A DNA stretch of 64,000 bases from assembly GCA_009695065.1 (NCBI GenBank), contig SIBR01000011.1, forward strand, positions 1 through 64,000, given 5' to 3'. Below, piece by piece: positions 8,554-17,356 of this stretch. Each line of letters begins with the position of its first letter. Positions within the stretch are counted from its first letter, which is position 1. The stretch comes from Opitutus sp. (GTDB lineage: Bacteria > Verrucomicrobiota > Verrucomicrobiae > Opitutales > Opitutaceae). The notes under the pieces are model-generated. The model did not search any database, was not told the DNA's origin, and was given only the letters and a program-made list of their open reading frames with translations. A program made the position numbers and the translations under genes.

Positions 8554-10064
8554 CACGCCCGATAAAGCGTGCCATACCGCTCCCGCAGGTACTGCACCAG
8601 CGGTCGCGGTGATAAATCGGCCCCGGTGGCGCGCTGGATCAATTCCAACGCGCTGAACCGCCGCCCGTGGACGTGGATGTTCTCCCGCAGCCAACGGAGG
8701 AGCCACCCGAAATCACCGCGCGCAAATTCCTCCTCCAGGCCCGGCCGCAGTTCGAGCAGGCGCTGCCAGAGCTGCGCCGCCATCATGTTGCCGAGACAGT
8801 AGCTCGGAAAATAACCGAAGGCCCCGCCACTCCAATGGACGTCCTGCAGCACGCCCTCGCGATCGTTCGCGGGCTCCAGGCCGATGAGTTCGCGCGAGGC
8901 AGCCCGCCAGGCCGCCGGTAGATCGCGCACCGCCAGCTCGCCCGCGAACAGTTTTTTTTCCAATTCGAACCGCAGCACGATGTGGAGATTGTAAGTCACC
9001 TCATCCGCATCGACCCGGATGAGGGTCGGCTCCACCGCGTTGATCGCAAGATAGAGGTCGTCCGAACTCACGCCCGCGGTCTGGGTGGGAAACCGCTCCC
9101 GCCACCGCGGCTCGAAGTGCCGCCAGAAGCCGCGGCTGCGCGCCACCTGGTTTTCCCACAGCCGGCTCTGCGACTCGTGCACCGCCATGCCGGCATTGAT
9201 CCCCAGTGCCGTTCCCAGCTGCGCCACCGGGAGCCCTTGTTCGTAAAGGCCGTGGCCGGTCTCGTGAATCGAGCCGAACAGGGAGTCGAGCGGCTGATCC
9301 TCATGGTACCGCGTCGTCATTCGCACGTCGCTGCCCGTGCCCGAGCAAAACGGATGCAGGGACACGTCGATCCGGCCACGCTCGTAGTCGAACCCCAGCT
9401 TCGTGGTGACTTCGCGCAGGAAGGCGCCCTGCGCCTCGACGGGAAAGCCGCTCAGCCGTTCCGCCGCCATCCGGGCCCGCGAGGCGACCGGTGACGCCGT
9501 AATCGCCCGCATCAAGGGCACGAGTTCTTTCTTCAGTTCACCAAACAACCGCTCGACCGTCGCGGCGGTCAAACCGGGGTCGTGCTGGTCGAGCATGTAG
9601 TCATAGGGCGCGGCACCTTGCCCGAGATACGCCGCCTCGCGCTGGGCGAACTCGAGATTTTTTTCCAGCACCGGCGCATAGCCGGCAAAGTCGTCCGCGG
9701 CCCTCACCCGCGCCCACGCGTGATAGCCGCGGCTGCCCTGCCCCGCTTTTTCCCGCACGAACTCCGCCGGCAACTTCGTGGCGTGATCGTAATCGCGTCG
9801 GGCCTGCCGCACGATCGCTTTCTGCTCACCGTCCAGCACGGCCGCCGGGGCTTCCAATCCCGCGAGAAGCACGCCGATGCGCGGTTCACACGCCGCGGCG
9901 TGCTGCACGGTCGCCAGGGTCGCGAGCTGATTTGCCCGCTGCTCCGCGGCCCCCGGAGGCAGGTTCACCTGTTCGTCCCAGCCCAGCAGCTCGCTGATCG
10001 CACCCAGCGTGTGAGCCCGCTGAAGCAACGGAACAAGCTCGTTGATCGAGTCTGAAATCGGCAT
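8553..10064 (-). CDS. Carboxypeptidase Taq (M32) family metallopeptidase
   Basis: A 503-residue cytoplasmic zinc carboxypeptidase. The active-site helix is SIHETGHGLYEQG (HExxH with the catalytic Glu). Other M32 blocks are ELLGWDEQVNLPPGAAEQRA near the N-terminus, HPFCSGTGSDVRMTTRY, ESQSRLWENQVARSRGFW and GYFPSYCLGNMMAAQLW. The length is typical for M32. The start is taken as ATG 10062-10064 (MPISDSINELVPLL); the frame remains open for 20 codons upstream. It removes C-terminal residues from peptides. It probably belongs to one transcription unit with the gene upstream (DUF4097) and tatD downstream. Confidence 0.94.
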   Translation of the reverse strand: MPISDSINELVPLLQRAHTLGAISELLGWDEQVNLPPGAAEQRANQLATLATVQHAAACEPRIGVLLAGLEAPAAVLDGEQKAIVRQARRDYDHATKLPAEFVREKAGQGSRGYHAWARVRAADDFAGYAPVLEKNLEFAQREAAYLGQGAAPYDYMLDQHDPGLTAATVERLFGELKKELVPLMRAITASPVASRARMAAERLSGFPVEAQGAFLREVTTKLGFDYERGRIDVSLHPFCSGTGSDVRMTTRYHEDQPLDSLFGSIHETGHGLYEQGLPVAQLGTALGINAGMAVHESQSRLWENQVARSRGFWRHFEPRWRERFPTQTAGVSSDDLYLAINAVEPTLIRVDADEVTYNLHIVLRFELEKKLFAGELAVRDLPAAWRAASRELIGLEPANDREGVLQDVHWSGGAFGYFPSYCLGNMMAAQLWQRLLELRPGLEEEFARGDFGWLLRWLRENIHVHGRRFSALELIQRATGADLSPRPLVQYLRERYGTLYRA

Positions 10065-10116
10065 GCCTCCGAGACTGAAGCCCACCCGGCCAGTGAGGCG
10101 AGCGCGTTGTCGGCTC

Positions 10117-11081
10117 TTACTCATAAAGCATTTCGCCCGGCTCGATTTTTACCGAGCCGCCGTTCGCCCGCAAGGAGAGCAACGGCCCGCCGCCGTTCAA
10201 CCGCCCCTTGATTCGCCGGGGCGTGGATTCAGCCGCATCGCCAGCGAGCGAGAACGCCGACTTCACGCTCCCCCAAGTGGCCGAGGCCCCTAGGTCACAG
10301 TTCGCCGCCCGGGCTATCTTGACCAGCACGGTTCCACCTGAGGCCGTGATTTTCGCCGGTTGCGACACGGTCCGGGAAAATCCCACCGCAATATCACCGC
10401 TTCCGCCTGGGCGGTAACCGCATGCCTGGCCACCAGCACCTCGATGCCACCGTTCGCGGTCTTCAACTCGGCCGGCTCGCCCAGGGTGCCGGCGCCGATC
10501 GATCCCTGCAGGGTACGCGCCGCCACTGTGCCACTGCAACGCGAGATCACGATATTGCCATTACGCGCCCGGGCCACGACCGACCCGTCAACCTGCCGGA
10601 AGTAAATGCTTCCTTGTTCCACCTCCGCGGCCATCCGACCCGCGACCCGCCCCACCGTGATATTGCCGCGGGCCGTTTTTAGCGTCAGGTGGCACTGCCG
10701 CGGCACGACGATCCGAAAATTGATTTCCATCCGCACCTGCTCCTGCCAAGAAAAGCGAAACCCGGTTTCGCGCGGATTGCGGGCCGTGACTGCGACGGCG
10801 TTGCCCTCCGCCTGGAGATCGAGCTGCAGGTCGGCCCGCAGGCGATCCACCTCGGCCACGGTCTCGACATTGTAATCGAGCCGGACCGAAACCCGCACCT
10901 CGGGCATATCGCCCTCATCCACGGTGATGCTTCCACGATAACTATCCACCTGCCCCGTAACACACGGCTGAACCGGGAAAACCCAGGTCACTTCGGGCTC
11001 AGCCCCCCGCGCGGCGCCCGCCAGCGCCACGGCGAGGATCGCGGTGAGTCTGAGCCGGGAAGCATTCAGGCGGTCTCCCAT
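10117..11081 (-). pseudogene. DUF4097-type secreted beta-strand protein, one frameshift
   Basis: The start (MGDRLNASRLRLTAILAVAL) gives a signal peptide, then repeats of the DUF4097 type: LKTARGNITVGRVAG, VVARARNGNIVISRCSG, LKTANGGIEVLVARH. Near 10405-10412 the frame changes. The continuation, GGSGDIAVGFSRTVSQ through LRANGGSVKIEPGEMLYE, is in the other frame and ends at 10117. Restoring one G in CAGGCGGA (CAGGGCGGA) joins both parts as VTAQGGSGDI. I cannot tell whether this is a real mutation or a base-call error. The normal role would be a predicted outer-surface or periplasmic beta-solenoid-like protein of unknown function. Confidence 0.75.
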
Positions 11082-11133
11082 ACCGTCGCCGCATCCGGGC
11101 GCCAGGCAAGTGCCGGTTCGAACTCCGTCTGAC

Positions 11134-11280
11134 TATTCTCGCATACGCAACCACAGGGTGTTCCAAAATCTTGGCCGCGGTCTCAGCCGCCTCGAGCGCC
11201 CAGGCTATGGGCAAACCCACTGCGGTTTTGTTTTAGCCCGCATGTCCTCGCCGGTAGCGCAGGAACACCACCGCAATCAT
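11134..11280 (-). repeat. About 145-bp dispersed repeat (family 4), copy 1
   Basis: Read on the minus strand it contains GAGGACATGCGGGCTAAAAC, then AAAACCGCAG, GGCGGCTGAGACCGCGGCC and AGATTTTGGAA, ending with a TGTGGTTGCG-like piece. The plus strand at about 50086-50230 carries the same sequence with scattered mismatches. Neither copy has a convincing open frame. It fills the gap between the DUF4097 gene and the three-gene operon. Confidence 0.75.
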
Positions 11281-11324
11281 GGGCGGCTAGCCGTGAAAAC
11301 CAATCAGAGCGTGGAAAATACGGG

Positions 11325-11582
11325 CTACACTTTCGCGCTATTGTCGCACTTAAAGTGGACCTGGGAGCGCCGGAGCCCATGCGCCCGCAACGCCGAGGTC
11401 TGCGCCGGATCACGGCGCAGCAGCGCGAAGCGCTGCTGCTCCTCGGCCTCCACCGCCGCCGCCAGCGTCGCCACGCAAATCAAGGTCTCCGCCTTGGCCG
11501 GGAGTCGGCGCGCGGGAAAGCCCGCGTGGGCGCCGAGCCAGCGCACGATTTTGGGCATGGGTGGTTCTAAAGTTTGATTCAT
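11325..11582 (-). CDS. Small hypothetical protein, third gene of an ATGA-coupled operon
   Basis: An 85-residue product with no family that I recognise (core PKIVRWLGAHAGFPARRLPA and ALLRRDPAQTSALRAHGL). The reason to believe it is context: its ATG at 11580-11582 overlaps the TGA of the upstream gene as ATGA, exactly as that gene's start overlaps the stop of the gene before it. A second in-frame ATG at 11558 is possible. It is mildly basic and has no signal peptide or membrane segment that I can see. Confidence 0.5.
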   Translation of the reverse strand: MNQTLEPPMPKIVRWLGAHAGFPARRLPAKAETLICVATLAAAVEAEEQQRFALLRRDPAQTSALRAHGLRRSQVHFKCDNSAKV

Positions 11583-12109
11583 GGATTACCAGTGGGCGGC
11601 AGCACGAGCCGGACATTCATCCGGGAAAGTCTTTCTAATAAACGCCGTTCATAGCGCAAAGGCCACCAATCATACAGATATATTCCCAAGGGCCGCCACA
11701 TGGCCACCCAGCCGCCGATCAGCAGGCTTTCGCGCACAATCTCGGCCGTCGTCCCGCTGCCCGCGCTTCGCCACGATTTCGCTGAGGAAAGCAGTCCGAC
11801 CCCAAGGCTGAACCGGCCCTGCCGCATCAAGCGCCGAAACTCCCGCCGGCGGATTTCCGCCCGGCTATTGAAATAATGCCTCACCGCATCTCCGGTCCCC
11901 GCCGCGCGATCCGGCGGCGGAACGGTGGCGAGATGGATCACGAGTTCGATTTCGTGCCCGACCGGATGTTCGCGCGCCCAGCTCACGATGAACTCCTCCG
12001 CGTCGGCATCGAGGTCGCGATCAATGAACGGCGACGGATCCATCGAATTGAACAGCTGCGCCAGCTCGCGCAGCCGCAGTTCGATTCGCGCTTTGCCCGG
12101 AGTGATCAT
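11579..12109 (-). CDS. Conserved hypothetical membrane-associated protein
   Basis: A protein of about 176 residues starting MITPGKARIELRLRELAQLF. Recognisable conserved blocks are LFNSMDPSPFIDRDLDADAEEFIVSWA, a middle basic segment RREFRRLMRQGRFSLGVGLL, then the hydrophobic stretch ESLLIGGWVAMWRPLGIYLYDWW and a charged RRLLERL end. I recall this as a widespread uncharacterised family, but I know no function for it. The start overlaps the preceding gene's stop as ATGA, and its own stop overlaps the next start as ATGA, so all three are likely translated together. Confidence 0.7.
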   Translation of the reverse strand: MITPGKARIELRLRELAQLFNSMDPSPFIDRDLDADAEEFIVSWAREHPVGHEIELVIHLATVPPPDRAAGTGDAVRHYFNSRAEIRRREFRRLMRQGRFSLGVGLLSSAKSWRSAGSGTTAEIVRESLLIGGWVAMWRPLGIYLYDWWPLRYERRLLERLSRMNVRLVLPPTGNP

Positions 12110-12465
12110 CGCTTGAGCAAAGCCTCCGACCACATGGCCTCATTGAAGCCAACCTGCGCGACACCGTCGCCAATGAGGAAGGGCCGTTTCACCAGATTGC
12201 CGTTCGCCGCGAGCAGCCCAAGCGCAGCCGACTCGCCCAAGGCCGGAAGCTTCGCCCCCAGTTCCTGTTCCCGATAATCGCGCCCCGACGTGTTGAAAAG
12301 TTTCCGCAGCTCGCCGCCCTGCGCCGCCAGCATCGTCCGCAATTCCCCGGCCGACGGTGGCGTCTCGCGAATCGCCCGCTCGTCAAAGGCGATCTGGTGC
12401 GCGCGCAGCCACTTCACCGCCCGCCGGCAGGTGTCGCAATTGGCGTAGGTATAAGCCTTCAGCAT
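12106..12465 (-). CDS. ArsC/Spx-like thioredoxin-fold protein
   Basis: This 119-residue protein begins MLKAYTYANCDTCRRAVKWL, with the CxxC redox pair and Arg of the ArsC/Spx/YffB group, followed by FDERAIRETPPSAGELRTML, LFNTSGRDYREQ and the cis-proline region LVKRPFLIGDGVAQVGFNEA. Members include arsenate reductases and Spx-type regulators. The KRPF motif and 12-kDa size fit the YffB-like reductase branch. The ATG at 12463-12465 is chosen by homology; the frame extends to 12513. It is the first gene of an ATGA-coupled three-gene operon, and a repeat element lies just upstream. Confidence 0.85.
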   Translation of the reverse strand: MLKAYTYANCDTCRRAVKWLRAHQIAFDERAIRETPPSAGELRTMLAAQGGELRKLFNTSGRDYREQELGAKLPALGESAALGLLAANGNLVKRPFLIGDGVAQVGFNEAMWSEALLKR

Positions 12466-12529
12466 GCCGCAACTTTGGCCGCCCCCGCGTGCGCATTCAA
12501 TCGCACAAGCCAATCTAGGTAGTGCACTC

Positions 12530-12616
12530 CGGGTGGGCCGTGCACTCCGTGCGCGGCCATCAAATGTGAGCTAGATCCCAACGTCTTGGCCGCCCACGGA
12601 GTGGCCGGCCCACCCA
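12530..12616. repeat. REPIN-like inverted repeat, family 1, paired arms
   Basis: Left arm GGGTGGGCCGTGCACTCCG, a 28-bp spacer containing TGTGAGCTAGATCCCAAC, then right arm GGCCGCCCACGGAGTGGCC. A stray half-copy, AGTGCACTCCGGG, precedes it. It sits between the ArsC-like operon and the gene starting at 12699. Confidence 0.85.
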
Positions 12617-12698
12617 GTAAGACAATCCGTATCGACGGTCCGTCCTCTGAAAACCTATTGCCCCGCGCCGGTGTTCCTTCCTTAACGACTCCAGCCCC

Positions 12699-14231
12699 AT
12701 GAAGCATCTATCCTTTCCCCGGTCCGCCCAGCTCACCCTTGCGTTCTTCATCCTGGCCTCGCCGGCGACGGTTTTTGCCCAAGCCCTCAATCGCGACACG
12801 ACCAAACCCGTCGAGATCGGCGCCCACCGCCAGCTCTTCCTCGACGACGTTCTCCTGGAATCACGGCACGGCCTGACCCGCGTCGTACACCAACCGGCCA
12901 AATTGCCGAAGCCCATCATCGTCGGGGACCAGCCGTGGGAAAATTGGGCCATCTACCCGCACGGCTCGCCCTGCGTGATCTGGGATGCCGAGGACAAACT
13001 CTACAAGATGTGGTACCAAGCCTACAGCGTGGTGCCGCCGCAAAAGGAGCGCTACATCATGTGCTACGCCACCTCCGCGGACGGCCTCGCCTGGCAGAAA
13101 CCGAAACTGGGACTCTTCGACTACGCCGGCACTCGCGAAAACAACATTGTCGTAATGGGTAACACGCAGTGGGCCCTGACCAACGTGATCAAGGACGCGC
13201 ACGAACCTGATCCCAAGCGCCGGTACAAATCCCTGAGTTGGGACGACGGCACCATCGCGGTGGCATTTTCGCCCGATGGCATCCATTGGGAACTTTACGC
13301 CGGCAACCCCGTGATGCGCGGCACCGGCGACAGCCACAACATCCTGCCCTACGACGAGACTCTCGGCAAATATGTCGGCTACCTCCGGCCCGGCCGCGAG
13401 CAGGGCGAGGGCAAACGGGTGGTCGGCTATTCCACCTCGGATGACTTCGTCCACTGGTCGCCGATCGAGGTGATCCTCCGCCCGGACGGTCTCGATCCCG
13501 TGGGCGACCAGTTCTACCAGATGCCCGTAATGCGCTACGAAGGAAACTATCTCGGTTTCCTCTGGGTGTACCACAACGCCCCAAGCTGGCCGTGGCCGCG
13601 GGACATCTTCGATCGCCGCAATCTACGGGGCTCCGAGCAGACCCTCGACACCCAGCTCGCCTTCAGCCGGGACTCGAAAAATTTCGTCCGCGCCGGCCAG
13701 CGCGACACGTTCCTCCCGGTCGGCGCCCCCGGCAGTTGGGATGAGGGCATGGTGGAAGTCTCCACCGTGATCCCGCACGGCGACGAACTGTGGATCTATT
13801 ACTGCGGCTCGACCGCCAAACATTTTTTCGAGGACCTGCTGAATCTGCGCCAGGAAGTCGACGGCCGGCGCTGGATGATCGGCATCGGCCTCGCCAAGCT
13901 GCGCCGCGACGGCTTCCTCTCGCTGCACGCGGGCAGCAACGAAGGCTTCGCCCTGACCCGCCTGTTTTCCGTCGGTGCCGGGCGGCAGTTGATCCTCAAC
14001 GCCGACGCGGGCGGCGGACAGCTCGCGGTCGAAGTGGTCGATGAACACTTGAAACCGGTCCCGGGATTCACCCGGGCCGAATTCCGGCCGATCCGGGCCG
14101 ACGGCGTGTCGCTGCCCGGCCGCTGGGAAAAGAACGCCGACCTCGGGGCGTTGGCCGGGCGCGCCATCCGGCTTCGCTTCTACCTGCGTCAGGCCGATCT
14201 GTTCGCTTTCGAATTGAAACCCACGGGCTGA
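12699..14231 (+). CDS. Secreted five-bladed-propeller glycosidase-like protein
   Basis: A 510-residue protein with a clear signal peptide (MKHLSFPRSAQLTLAFFILA, cleavage near VFAQA). The body has LFLDDVLLESRHGL and repeated propeller blades: PCVIWDAEDKLYKMWYQAYS, YATSADGLAWQKPKLGLFDY, VAFSPDGIHWELYAGNPVM, YSTSDDFVHWSPIEV and LWIYYCGSTAKHF. Such blades occur in GH32/GH43/GH68-like and related uncharacterised secreted proteins common in Planctomycetes and Verrucomicrobia. The C-terminal 80 residues look like a beta-sandwich. The substrate cannot be read from the sequence. It is followed at 46 bp by the M28 peptidase gene. Confidence 0.75.
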   Translation: MKHLSFPRSAQLTLAFFILASPATVFAQALNRDTTKPVEIGAHRQLFLDDVLLESRHGLTRVVHQPAKLPKPIIVGDQPWENWAIYPHGSPCVIWDAEDKLYKMWYQAYSVVPPQKERYIMCYATSADGLAWQKPKLGLFDYAGTRENNIVVMGNTQWALTNVIKDAHEPDPKRRYKSLSWDDGTIAVAFSPDGIHWELYAGNPVMRGTGDSHNILPYDETLGKYVGYLRPGREQGEGKRVVGYSTSDDFVHWSPIEVILRPDGLDPVGDQFYQMPVMRYEGNYLGFLWVYHNAPSWPWPRDIFDRRNLRGSEQTLDTQLAFSRDSKNFVRAGQRDTFLPVGAPGSWDEGMVEVSTVIPHGDELWIYYCGSTAKHFFEDLLNLRQEVDGRRWMIGIGLAKLRRDGFLSLHAGSNEGFALTRLFSVGAGRQLILNADAGGGQLAVEVVDEHLKPVPGFTRAEFRPIRADGVSLPGRWEKNADLGALAGRAIRLRFYLRQADLFAFELKPTG

Positions 14232-14277
14232 ACCGCGCCCGAGTCCGCCCATCGTTCCGTCGATAAAATTTTCCGCC

Positions 14278-15884
14278 ATGCCAAAATTCCACCGTTTCCT
14301 CCCGGTAGTGCTGGTGGCCGCGTTCGCCGGCGCGATTGCCGTCGGCGCCGAGCTCGGCCGATGGCGGTCGCACGTCCAGGTGCTGGCCGACGACAACATG
14401 GAGGGGCGCAACGCCGGCAGCGCCGGCCATCTCCGCGCCGCAGAGTACATCGCCGCCCAGTTCAAGCAGAACGGCCTCCTGCCCGCCGGCGTCGGCGGCT
14501 ACTTCCAACCGGTCGCGCTCAGCACCCGCCGGATCGTCGAAGCCAAATCCAGCCTCGCCCTCCTGCGCGATGGCCGGGTTTTTCCACTCACCCTCGGGGA
14601 AGATGCCAACATCAACCCGCGCGTCGGTCCAGCGCCGGCACTCGAGGCACCGTTGGTGTTTGTCGGCTATGGCCTAAAAGTTCCCGAGCAAAACATCGAC
14701 GACCTCGCAGGGGTCGACCTCAAGGGCGCCATCGCCGTCTATGTGGCGGCGACACCGAAGACCTTCTCCGGGCCGTTGCAGGCGCACTTTGGCTCCGCGG
14801 CCGAAAGATGGAAGGTGTACAAGGCCGCGGGTGTGGTCGGCACGATCAGCATCGCCAATCCGCAGAGCATGGATGTGCCGTGGGCCCGGTCGACGCTCGC
14901 CCGGCTGCAGCCGGCCATGTCGCTGGCCGATGGGGCGCTCGACGATACCCCGAGCCAGCGGCTTTCCGTGACCATGAACCCGGCCCAGGTCGACAAGCTA
15001 CTCGCGGGCTCCGGGCATACGTTCGAGGAAATCCTCGGCCTCATCGCCGCCGGCCAGCCGGTGCCGAGCTTTGCCCTGCCCTCGCGATTGCAAGCGACCG
15101 CCGCGGTGGAGCGCGCGAGCGTCGAGTCGCAAAACGTCGCCGGCCTGCTGCGCGGCTCCGATCCCAAACGCCTCGGCGAATACGTCGTCATCTCGGCGCA
15201 CCTCGACCACCTTGGGAACGGCGAACCCATCAACGGCGACCGGATTTATAACGGCGCGATCGACAACGCGTCGGGCATCGCCGCGATGCTCGAAGTGGCT
15301 CGCGCGCTGCATGAATCCGGCACCGCGCCGGCGCGCTCGATCCTGTTCCTCGCCGTGACGGCCGAGGAAAAAGGCCAGCTCGGCTCGCGGCATTTCACGG
15401 CCCATCCACCATCCCCCGCGCCAGCATCGTTGCGAATCTGAACACCGACATGTTTCTGCCCTTCTTTCCGCTGAAGACCCTGATGGTCCTCGGGCTGGAC
15501 GAGTCGGATCTCGGTCAGGATGTCCGGGCGACGGCGGAAGAACTGGGGCTGGCGGTCCAGGCGGATCCCGAGCCGCAGCGCGTCCGCTTCGTCCGCAGCG
15601 ATCAATACAGCTTCGTGAAGATTGGCGTGCCGGCGATCCACATGAAGATCGGCTACGAGGCCAACACGCCCGAGGCGGCCTATGCGGCGAAGTGGACGTC
15701 CGAGCGCTACCACGCGCCCTCGGACGATTTGCAACAACCGCTCGATCTGGCCGCCGGCGACAAATACGTGGAAGTCCTGCGCGACGTCGCCCTCCGGATC
15801 GCCAACCGACCGGATCGCCCGAAGTGGAACCCGACGAGTTTCTTCAAGCGCTTCGCTCCGAAAGCCAGCGCTCCCGCCCCCTGA
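14278..15884 (+). pseudogene. M28-family zinc peptidase, broken by one frameshift
   Basis: The signal peptide MPKFHRFLPVVLVAAFAGAI is followed by a PA-like insert domain and the M28 catalytic core. Zinc ligands are seen in SAHLDHLG, GAIDNASGIAAMLE and VTAEEKGQLGSRHF in the first frame, then in VANLNTDMFLPFFP and WTSERYHAPSDDL in the next frame. The switch is near 15403-15408, where GCCCATCCACCATCCCC should probably read with one more base to give AHPTIPRASIVANL. All five metal-binding landmarks are present once the frame is repaired, so either the loss is very recent or it is a base-call error. It would be a secreted aminopeptidase. Confidence 0.82.
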
Positions 15885-15898
15885 TTCGGCCCTAGGAT

Positions 15899-15925
15899 TG
15901 TTTGTCATCTGATAGATGACAAACA
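15899..15925. terminator. Perfect 12-bp hairpin after the M28 gene
   Basis: TGTTTGTCATCT and AGATGACAAACA are perfectly complementary around a GAT loop, 14 bp after the peptidase stop. There is no long T-tract, so it may be a terminator or another small palindromic repeat. Confidence 0.5.
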
Positions 15926-15977
15926 TCTCCGTCGCACTCCGTTGGTCGCGCTGTGCGATGGCCCCTTTCCGCTATTC

Positions 15978-16066
15978 GCACCGAAAAGGCCGGGCACTCC
16001 GTGCACGGCCTTTTCGGTGCGACTGCATTCACGTTCTTCGGCCACACACGGAGCGCCCGGCCCACC
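15978..16066. repeat. REPIN-like inverted repeat, family 1, with extra nested hairpin
   Basis: The left arm GGCCGGGCACTCCGTGC is itself framed by GCACCGAAAAGGCC (15978-15991) and GGCCTTTTCGGTGC (16007-16020), a perfect 14-bp stem. The right arm CACACGGAGCGCCCGGCCCA follows at 16039-16066. The nested stem is unique to this copy. Confidence 0.8.
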
Positions 16067-16115
16067 TTTCACGATCCTCCTGCCCGGTGGAATGCGCTGG
16101 GCTTTCAGCCGCCGC

Positions 16116-17174
16116 TCACTCCGCCACGATTTTCAAAATCCGGTTGTTGTAGCTGTCCGTGATGTAGAGCTCGCCCGTGCGGGCATGGACCGTCACGCCA
16201 TGTGGCCGAAAGACTTCGGCTTGCATCGGATCACCGCCCAAACCCGCCGTGCCCGGCTGGCCCGTGCCGGCCACGCGCACGATCCGGCCCGTGGCGGGAA
16301 GATATTTTCGCACCAGATTGTTCTCGGCATCGGCGATGATGACATTGTCCTCCCGATCCACACACAGGTGCTTCGGCCCATTCATCGTCGCCGCGAGCGC
16401 GGGGCCCCCGTCGCCGTCGCCGCCCTTCGTGCCGCTGGCGTTGACCACCGTGCGAATCTTTCCTGCGGTGTCGACCACGCGCAGCGCATGGCCATTTCGT
16501 TCGAGGATGTAGACATTGCCCTTGCGATCGACGGCGACCGCGCGCGGGTCGGAGAGCGGCGCCTCCGTGGCCACCGCGCCGTCCTGCGGCCGGCCCTTCT
16601 GGCCGTTGCCCGCGACGACCGTTGATTTTCCGGTGGCGAGATCGATGACCCGGACCACCTGCAAATCCGCGAGGTAAAGTTTCGTCCCCGTGAAATCGAG
16701 GGCGATGCAGTAGGGCCCGCTGGCCTTGGCCTTTTCCACCGGGACGCCATAGCCGGGAAGCGTGGAAACCACCCCGGCCTTGAAGTCCACCTTGCGGATC
16801 CGCCCATTCCACGTGTCGGCAATCAGCACGTTGCCATCGGGGAGCACCGCGAGGTTGTGCGGCCCGTTAAATTGCGCCTGCAGCGCCGGCCCGCCGTCAC
16901 CGGCGCTTCCGGCCACGCCCGTACCTGCCACGTGCGAGAGCGTGCCCTTCGCATCCACTTTCAGCAGCCGGTTGCCCGACCCCATCTCGAGGATGAACAG
17001 GTTGCCCGCGCGATCAAATTCCGCGCCGAACGGCTCCTTCAGCTTCGCCTCTTTCGCGGGCACGTTGACCGCGTCGGCGCTTCCGCCGGCGACGAGGACA
17101 ATTTTGGCGGCCCGCGCCACGGAGGGAAACGCAAGGCAGGCGAGACACGACACGAGCAGGGTAATTCGCTTCAT
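16116..17174 (-). CDS. Secreted NHL-repeat beta-propeller protein
   Basis: A 352-residue protein with a signal peptide (MKRITLLVSCLACLAFPSVA, cleavage after ARA). About six NHL blades follow, for example EPFGAEFDRAGNLFILEMG, GPHNLAVLPDGNVLIADTWN, DPRAVAVDRKGNVYILERNG, GPKHLCVDREDNVIIADAEN and RPHGVTVHARTGELYITDSY, interleaved with VAGTG-type glycine turns. NHL propellers bind ligands or proteins, and related secreted proteins are very frequent in this phylum. The direct role is unknown. It is divergent from the oxidoreductase gene at 17357. Confidence 0.88.
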   Translation of the reverse strand: MKRITLLVSCLACLAFPSVARAAKIVLVAGGSADAVNVPAKEAKLKEPFGAEFDRAGNLFILEMGSGNRLLKVDAKGTLSHVAGTGVAGSAGDGGPALQAQFNGPHNLAVLPDGNVLIADTWNGRIRKVDFKAGVVSTLPGYGVPVEKAKASGPYCIALDFTGTKLYLADLQVVRVIDLATGKSTVVAGNGQKGRPQDGAVATEAPLSDPRAVAVDRKGNVYILERNGHALRVVDTAGKIRTVVNASGTKGGDGDGGPALAATMNGPKHLCVDREDNVIIADAENNLVRKYLPATGRIVRVAGTGQPGTAGLGGDPMQAEVFRPHGVTVHARTGELYITDSYNNRILKIVAE

Positions 17175-17356
17175 GGGGCGGTTTTACCAGACGTCACCGC
17201 CCAGCAAAAGCCCTTTCGGAGCGGCCCCGATCGCGAAGGCCAAACGGGCTCTTGCCAAACCCCCGCGCAGAAGACGACGCTCACTGGGCGGCGCCACCGC
17301 GCGGCCCAGTCCACTCCCAGCCCCACGTCCGCCACCCTTCCCCAAGGAAAATCCCC

